In this document: positions 59,486 through 64,000 of the stretch, piece by piece
Numbering within the stretch: the first letter of the stretch is position 1
How the letters are laid out: every line of letters starts with the position of its first letter
Source of the DNA: Arthrobacter sp. ISL-95
Lineage (GTDB): Bacteria; Actinomycetota; Actinomycetes; Actinomycetales; Micrococcaceae
NCBI RefSeq assembly: GCF_018613695.1
Contig: NZ_JAGGPR010000008.1
Coordinates: forward strand, 149,894-213,893
Length of the DNA stretch: 64,000 nucleotides
Direction: 5' to 3'
Program-made: the position numbers and the translations under genes
Notes under the pieces: model-generated
Database searches by the model: none
What the model was told of the DNA's origin: nothing
What the model saw: the letters and a program-made list of their open reading frames with translations, nothing else

Positions 59486-61411
59486 AGGGGCGCGCCACAG
59501 CCGGGCGAGGCGTTCCACGGCAAACGAGGTGCCGTCGGGGAACACGAAAAGGCCCTCGCCCTCCCCTTCCCCGGCAACAAACGTGACACCCCCGTCCGGC
59601 GAAGCACCTCCCCCGCCGGCGAGGATCACGACGGCGGCGTAGTCGCCGTCGTGCGCGGTGCCCGAGGTGCCCACCCATGGAATGGTGAGTTCCGAGCCCA
59701 TGGGGTGCGCACCCGAACGCACAAACGTCCCGGACGAACCCAGCTCCACGCCGTACCCGGGCACCGGACGCACCGCGCTGACCATGAAAGAGGAAGCGTC
59801 CACCGGCCAGCCACCAATCCTCAGCGGGGCCTCCGAATCCCCAGCACCTGCGACGTCCGCGGAAGCACCCGTAACCCGCACCAGCCTCAGCTCAACGGCC
59901 CCGCGCGTCACCGAAACCACCGTCACCGAGGGCCCTGGAGTAGAAACGCCGGCCACCCCGCTGCCGTGATCGGGACCGGCGTCGGGATCGGGTTCGATCC
60001 AATGTGCCGTGCACCGGGAGGCACCCACGTGGAAGCCGCCCTCGGCAAAGGACCCGAGGTGCTCAAAACCTGTCCGATGCGTCAGCCGGCCGGAGGAATC
60101 AACAAACGCCACCGCATTGTCCACGGACTCCGGTACCAAGTCAGGGAACGTGTGCGTCGAGTACCCGATCCGCGCATACAGCGGCGAGTCAGCCACCACG
60201 GCACCAACAACAGCGTGATCCGTGGCATGGTTCCGGATCCGGACCACGCCATCGGCGCGAGTCCCGTCAACCTGCCAACCCGGCGCCGCGATCAGCCGCT
60301 GCGTGTCGGCAACTTCAACGGGCAAAGGAGCCTCAACCGATGTCCACGCCATGTGATCCGCCGGCAGTGCCAGCCCGAGCATGCCCTTCGCAGCCCAGTA
60401 TGGCGAGCCGGCACCGGAGTAGGCCTGCTTCATGCCAGCGAATTCTCCGTGCCAGCCAATGGACAGGAGACCATCCTCGGTGATCGATCCGTGCCGGGCA
60501 AAGTAGTCGAGCATCCCGGATGCTGCCCGGCGCGCCAGGCCAGGTGCCAAACGCGTGTGCCCGGACAACTCCCCTACCCAGAAAGGTGCCGCAGCCGCGA
60601 ACCGGTAGATCAAGCTCCGCCCTTGTATCAGTGGAGCTCCGTTTGCACCCACGAGGTAGGCGGCGTCGTCCAGGAAGTCAGCCAGCCGATCGCCGTCGAG
60701 CTTCTTGCGGGCGGCAACGCGAGGATCGTTGGGCGCCATCAGCGCCCAGAGCTGCGGATACACCTGGAACGCCCAGCCAACATAGTGGTCGTACGCCCGT
60801 TCCGGACCGTCAGCGAACCAGCCACCGCCCCGGTACAGCGAGTCGTGGATGGCGAGTCCGGCGTCGATATCCTCGTCGGAATACCCGCCACCAACGGATG
60901 CCAGGAATGTCTCCACCACAATCTGGAACCACACCCAGTTGATGGGCGGGTACTCCTCACCGATCACGGTCTCGAACCAGGCAATGAGCTGCTCCTGCAC
61001 GCGCTCCGGGAGCTTGTCCCACAGGACGTCGCGCGTCAATGCCAGCCCAACAGCCAACGACGCCGCCTCCACTTTCGCCTGCCCCAGCTCACCTGGCGTT
61101 GGCCACCGGTCCGGGTTCCCGGGGTTGGTTCCGGCATCGAGACCGGCGGCATACCACTCCGCGATCCACCCGGTGCTGGCTGGGTCGCCCGCAATCCGGA
61201 ATGAGGCCAGCAGGAATGTCCGGGCGAAGGCTTCCAGCGAATCACTCCGCGGGCCGTACCGGCTATTGGCTCCGGGCAAGTGAATGTTGGCGTGGTCCTC
61301 CGTCCCAAAGTAATGGGCAGAGCGTAGGAGGTGATCCGCATACGCGCACCAGTGCTCGCGGGTCAGGCCGGTATAAGGGGACAGCTTGTGGTCGAGGGGC
61401 GGCAAGAGCAT
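59474..61411 (-). CDS. DUF2264-domain protein
   Basis: A 645-residue protein of the DUF2264 family, an (alpha/alpha)6-like carbohydrate-associated fold. LSPYTGLTREHWCAYADHLLRSAHYFG opens it; LEAFARTFLLASFRIAG, NWVWFQIVVETFLASVGG and GIHDSLYRGGGWFADGPERAYDHYVGW are family hallmarks. No signal peptide, so cytoplasmic. DUF2264 genes accompany polysaccharide-utilisation loci and uronate/rhamnose pathways; a hydrolase or lyase of oligosaccharides is likely. Its ATG overlaps the regulator's stop. The 3' end lies in palindromic element B. Confidence 0.9.
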   Translation of the reverse strand: MLLPPLDHKLSPYTGLTREHWCAYADHLLRSAHYFGTEDHANIHLPGANSRYGPRSDSLEAFARTFLLASFRIAGDPASTGWIAEWYAAGLDAGTNPGNPDRWPTPGELGQAKVEAASLAVGLALTRDVLWDKLPERVQEQLIAWFETVIGEEYPPINWVWFQIVVETFLASVGGGYSDEDIDAGLAIHDSLYRGGGWFADGPERAYDHYVGWAFQVYPQLWALMAPNDPRVAARKKLDGDRLADFLDDAAYLVGANGAPLIQGRSLIYRFAAAAPFWVGELSGHTRLAPGLARRAASGMLDYFARHGSITEDGLLSIGWHGEFAGMKQAYSGAGSPYWAAKGMLGLALPADHMAWTSVEAPLPVEVADTQRLIAAPGWQVDGTRADGVVRIRNHATDHAVVGAVVADSPLYARIGYSTHTFPDLVPESVDNAVAFVDSSGRLTHRTGFEHLGSFAEGGFHVGASRCTAHWIEPDPDAGPDHGSGVAGVSTPGPSVTVVSVTRGAVELRLVRVTGASADVAGAGDSEAPLRIGGWPVDASSFMVSAVRPVPGYGVELGSSGTFVRSGAHPMGSELTIPWVGTSGTAHDGDYAAVVILAGGGGASPDGGVTFVAGEGEGEGLFVFPDGTSFAVERLARLWRAPFDA

Positions 61412-62562
61412 CAGCGTGAGTCCTCCAGGAGTACTCCGGCGAGCCCTCGCGGCGCACCCAACGACGAATCGCGCACAATCAGCTCAGGGTTCAGGTCAAT
61501 GCGATGCACAGGGCGCATCCTTCCTTCGGCCAGGCGGGCAGCCATGAGCTGCACCGCCACCTTGCCGACGTAGCTCTTGGGAGGCCGGACCGCGGAGATC
61601 GCAGGCTCGGCAAGGTAAGCCACTTCGTCGTCGTATCCAACGATCGCCATGCTGCCGGGAACGTCTACCCCGCGGTCCACGCAGTGCTGCACGAACGCCA
61701 CGGCCTGGGTATCGGAGTGCACCAACATGGCGGTGGTCCCTGATGAACGGCAGAGCTCCAAGACGTGATCGAAGTGCTTGGCCCGGTCTCCGTTGTCCAG
61801 CTTGGCCGAATCCTCGTGGATGGACTTATCCAGCGGGATCTTCAGAGCGTTCATTGCCTGTTTCCACCCCCGGACCACGTGGGGGCTGGTGGGGCTCGAC
61901 GAATCGGTGAGGCAGCCGATCATCCGGTGCCCCTCCTGCCACAAATGCCGCACGGCCATCCCCGCACCGAAGGAGTGATCCGTCGCCACCCATTCGAGAC
62001 GGTGCGACGGGATCTCCGACGGCGCCCGACGCTCAGCCATGATCACCGGAATGGGCAAGGCATTCAGCCAGCGGAGAAGCTCCTTGCCGTGCTCACCACC
62101 CATGTCCGGGGCCACGATCAGGCCGTCAATGTTCTGGGTATCCAGGAGTGCCTGGACCTGGCGGCGGTTATCGGCAGCGTCATAGGCGGAGCCACGCACC
62201 AGGATACGGAGGTTCTGCACCTCGGCCTCCCCACGTGCCCCGGAAATCACCTGCGGCCAGTAATAATCCAAGGACGGAACCACCATGCCGATTGAATAGC
62301 TGTGAGCCGACTGGCGCCCCACAGCCGCCGACCGATCCAACGGGCTGGGCAACGTGGCACCGCCGTGAACACGCGAAACGAGTCCTTCGTCCGCCAGCGT
62401 ATTCACGTCGCGACGGATGGTCAGCTCACTGACGCCCAGCTTCGCGGCGATATCCCGCACAGTAATGGCACCATGTGCGCGCAACTCCTCCATGAGCCGC
62501 TCACGTCGTTGCAGCGAAAACAGCGATTTTCCGCCCACTTCGGGGGTCTGTTCGGAACTCAA
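61411..62562 (-). CDS. Hybrid regulator: DeoR-type HTH with LacI-type ligand domain
   Basis: A 383-residue regulator. The HTH is DeoR-like (GAITVRDIAAKLGVSELTIRRDVNTLADEGLVSRVHGG) but the C-terminal part is a LacI/PBP1-like sugar-binding domain (YSIGMVVPSLDYYWPQVISGARGEAE; GSMAIVGYDDEVAYLAEPAISAVRPP). The start is TTG at 62562, overlapping the previous gene's stop (TTGA), with GGAGG seven bases upstream. It sits inside the operon between the lyase-like and DUF2264 genes and probably senses the degradation product. Confidence 0.9.
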   Translation of the reverse strand: MSSEQTPEVGGKSLFSLQRRERLMEELRAHGAITVRDIAAKLGVSELTIRRDVNTLADEGLVSRVHGGATLPSPLDRSAAVGRQSAHSYSIGMVVPSLDYYWPQVISGARGEAEVQNLRILVRGSAYDAADNRRQVQALLDTQNIDGLIVAPDMGGEHGKELLRWLNALPIPVIMAERRAPSEIPSHRLEWVATDHSFGAGMAVRHLWQEGHRMIGCLTDSSSPTSPHVVRGWKQAMNALKIPLDKSIHEDSAKLDNGDRAKHFDHVLELCRSSGTTAMLVHSDTQAVAFVQHCVDRGVDVPGSMAIVGYDDEVAYLAEPAISAVRPPKSYVGKVAVQLMAARLAEGRMRPVHRIDLNPELIVRDSSLGAPRGLAGVLLEDSR

Positions 62563-64000
62563 GATGTTGCCTCCACTGTGAGGGTGAATGCGCCGGAAGC
62601 GCGGTTTTCGGCGGGCATGCGGAAACGGAGCCGAGTCAGTTTCTTGCCCCAGATATCGCTGAGGAGAGGATCGTCCAGGAGCCACTCGTCCACCAGTACG
62701 ACGGCCGTGGCCGGCTTCCAGCGAAGATGCAGTCCCTTGGTGGTTTTCGCAGCCGGAATCCCCTCGGGCGTGATGGTCGCCGTCGCGTCTGAACCGACGC
62801 TGACGGTGCCGGCAACCAGGTAGGTGATGTCGACGTCGTGCGTTCCCTCCGGCGGGTGCGCTCCCAGGTTCCAGCGATCGTCGATGACAACGCTGCCCGC
62901 CTCGCGGTTCATCAGCGAGGTGCGGATCCATTGCTCGGCGTGGTCCAAGCCGTAGGCGGCACCGAGTCCGAGGGCAAGCGTGGGTTCCTCGCCAGTGGGC
63001 TCCTGGAGAACGGTTGCCCCAAACGAAGACCCGGTCCCCTGTTCCAGCCCGAACGGCGCCGGCACACTATGCCAGGCGCTCTGCATGGCCCGGATCCGGT
63101 ATCGATCAGGTCCGAACGTTTGGGCGGTGTACGTGGGCTGGCCGGCATCGACCAGCAGCGGCACGCCATCCACGGCGACCACTACCGAACCGACATCCCG
63201 GTGGTTGTGGTGCTCGCCGTTGTGCCCGCCCTTCGTCGCAAGCGTGAGCCCGTCGGAGGAGCCAGGGGTTTGCCGCGCCACCATGATCTGGACCGACGGC
63301 AGGTACGTCCCCCAACTGGGTGACAGATCAGGCCGTTTTGAGGGCTGAGAACGGTCTGATCTGCTACTTAATTGGGTGAGGTGGGTAAGGACGCGGCCAA
63401 GTCCGGCGGCGGCGTTGGGTTCGGGTTCGACGGCGGCAAAGGCGGCGGCATGCCGGGCAGCCTCCACGTCCCCCAGCCGGACAGCCCAGCGGTGCAGCAT
63501 TCCCCACGGGAGTCCTTGGTGCGCACGGGCGGGACCATCAGCAACGTTGAGAAACCAGCGATCGCCCAAGTGCATGCGGTGCGGGAAGGCCACCAACGCG
63601 CGGATCACCGGCAGGTCCGGGTTCAGCTCACCACCGCTGGCCTCTTCCAGCAGGGCAAGGCCTTCCAGTGCACGGCCGGCCCCGTTCCACCAGTAGGCGA
63701 AGCCCTCGTCGATTGCGCCGTCCGCAGGGATGGAGGCGAGGAAGCGGTCCAATCCTTCGATGCAGCGGGCAACAACCTCTGCCTGCACCCCAGGGTCATC
63801 AACCAACAACAGTGCTGCCGCGATGATGTTCGAGTGGATCCACGGGTTCCAGTTGTGGACATCGCCGTCCAACCCCAGCCAATGCCAGTCGAGGCGGTCC
63901 AGGAAAGGGCTGATCACGCGCTCTTGCGCCTCGAGCCTGATCCGCCGGCGCAGTCCGGGGGCACGGGCATCCAGTTGCGAACCCAGCACGTGATCCAGCC
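62559..64000 (-). CDS. Heparinase II/III-like polysaccharide lyase (5' part beyond window)
   Basis: The C-terminal 480 residues of a larger protein; the reading frame stays open through base 64000. The beta-sandwich heparinase II/III domain is clear: KGGHNGEHHNHRDVGSVVVAVDG with the His motif, LVDAGQPTYT, then the C-terminal all-beta part. The upstream (alpha/alpha)n part contains DGDVHNWNPWIHSNIIAAALLL. The family cleaves uronate-containing polysaccharides by beta-elimination. It couples to the regulator through TTGA. The true start and any signal peptide lie outside. Confidence 0.9.
   Translation of the reverse strand, partial: LDHVLGSQLDARAPGLRRRIRLEAQERVISPFLDRLDWHWLGLDGDVHNWNPWIHSNIIAAALLLVDDPGVQAEVVARCIEGLDRFLASIPADGAIDEGFAYWWNGAGRALEGLALLEEASGGELNPDLPVIRALVAFPHRMHLGDRWFLNVADGPARAHQGLPWGMLHRWAVRLGDVEAARHAAAFAAVEPEPNAAAGLGRVLTHLTQLSSRSDRSQPSKRPDLSPSWGTYLPSVQIMVARQTPGSSDGLTLATKGGHNGEHHNHRDVGSVVVAVDGVPLLVDAGQPTYTAQTFGPDRYRIRAMQSAWHSVPAPFGLEQGTGSSFGATVLQEPTGEEPTLALGLGAAYGLDHAEQWIRTSLMNREAGSVVIDDRWNLGAHPPEGTHDVDITYLVAGTVSVGSDATATITPEGIPAAKTTKGLHLRWKPATAVVLVDEWLLDDPLLSDIWGKKLTRLRFRMPAENRASGAFTLTVEATS

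Noticed and set aside
62563..62931. N-terminal extension of the DeoR/LacI hybrid regulator
   Set aside because: It overlaps the conserved end of the heparinase-like gene in another frame; the TTG at 62562 has a proper ribosome-binding site.

Overview
The window is a gene-dense, high-GC chromosomal segment. It most likely comes from an actinobacterium of the Micrococcaceae (Arthrobacter/Paenarthrobacter type). This is inferred from gene content (DUF3073 protein, actinobacterial Septum_form protein, SigL-type ECF sigma/anti-sigma pair, HspR-type HAIR element before clpB, guanidine-III riboswitch) and from many probable leaderless starts (a TANNNT-like -10 box 6-7 nt before the start codon). I recognise no transposase, integrase, tRNA, rRNA or CRISPR array. 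About 64 protein genes are supported.

Left part (1-20 kb): a WXG-type secreted calpain-like protease toxin with a lipoprotein and a small partner (126-2050), bounded by copies of a short repeat; an alanine-glyoxylate-type aminotransferase; an MFS exporter divergent from its HxlR regulator with two operator copies; a PAP2 phosphatase; two urate-degradation genes (OHCU decarboxylase, HIU hydrolase); purF-purM; two glyoxalase-family paralogs; DUF3073; a Septum_form protein; clpB; an FMN-binding PPOX protein; and a translationally coupled molybdate operon (Mop-domain regulator, modA, modB, modC).

Middle part (20-46 kb): a DUF4031-HD fusion, YccF, AHSA1-like protein, trpF, hutD, a guanidine-III riboswitch followed by a pair of SMR (Gdx-like) exporters, an aldo/keto reductase, an MBL hydrolase, a DEAD-box helicase, a SoxR/MFS pair with a SoxR box in a 19-bp promoter spacer, a methyltransferase, an Lrp regulator divergent from an M20 amidohydrolase and MHS transporter, a CynX-type transporter, trmB, the SigL-like sigma/anti-sigma operon divergent from a COG4315 lipoprotein with matching ECF promoters on both strands, an AbiEi/DUF559-like protein lying between two direct 68-nt palindromic elements, and an ABC-2 exporter operon.

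Right part (46-64 kb): a SWIM-SNF2 helicase, a hydrolase/WYL regulator pair, an MFS/GntR operon with a perfect palindromic operator, a very large secreted GH30-type glycanase, a Fic AMP-transferase, a GNAT protein, and a coupled carbohydrate operon (heparinase II/III-like protein running off the window end, a DeoR/LacI hybrid regulator, DUF2264 protein).

The window is rich in dispersed palindromic intergenic elements: three copies of a GTTGTGAGGCCC-type hairpin at gene 3' ends, three copies of a GACGGTAGGAGTCGTC-centred element, two copies of a 68-nt element around the DUF559-like gene, and several perfect long inverted repeats. These, the guanidine-III riboswitch, and the mirrored ECF promoters are the most interesting signals.
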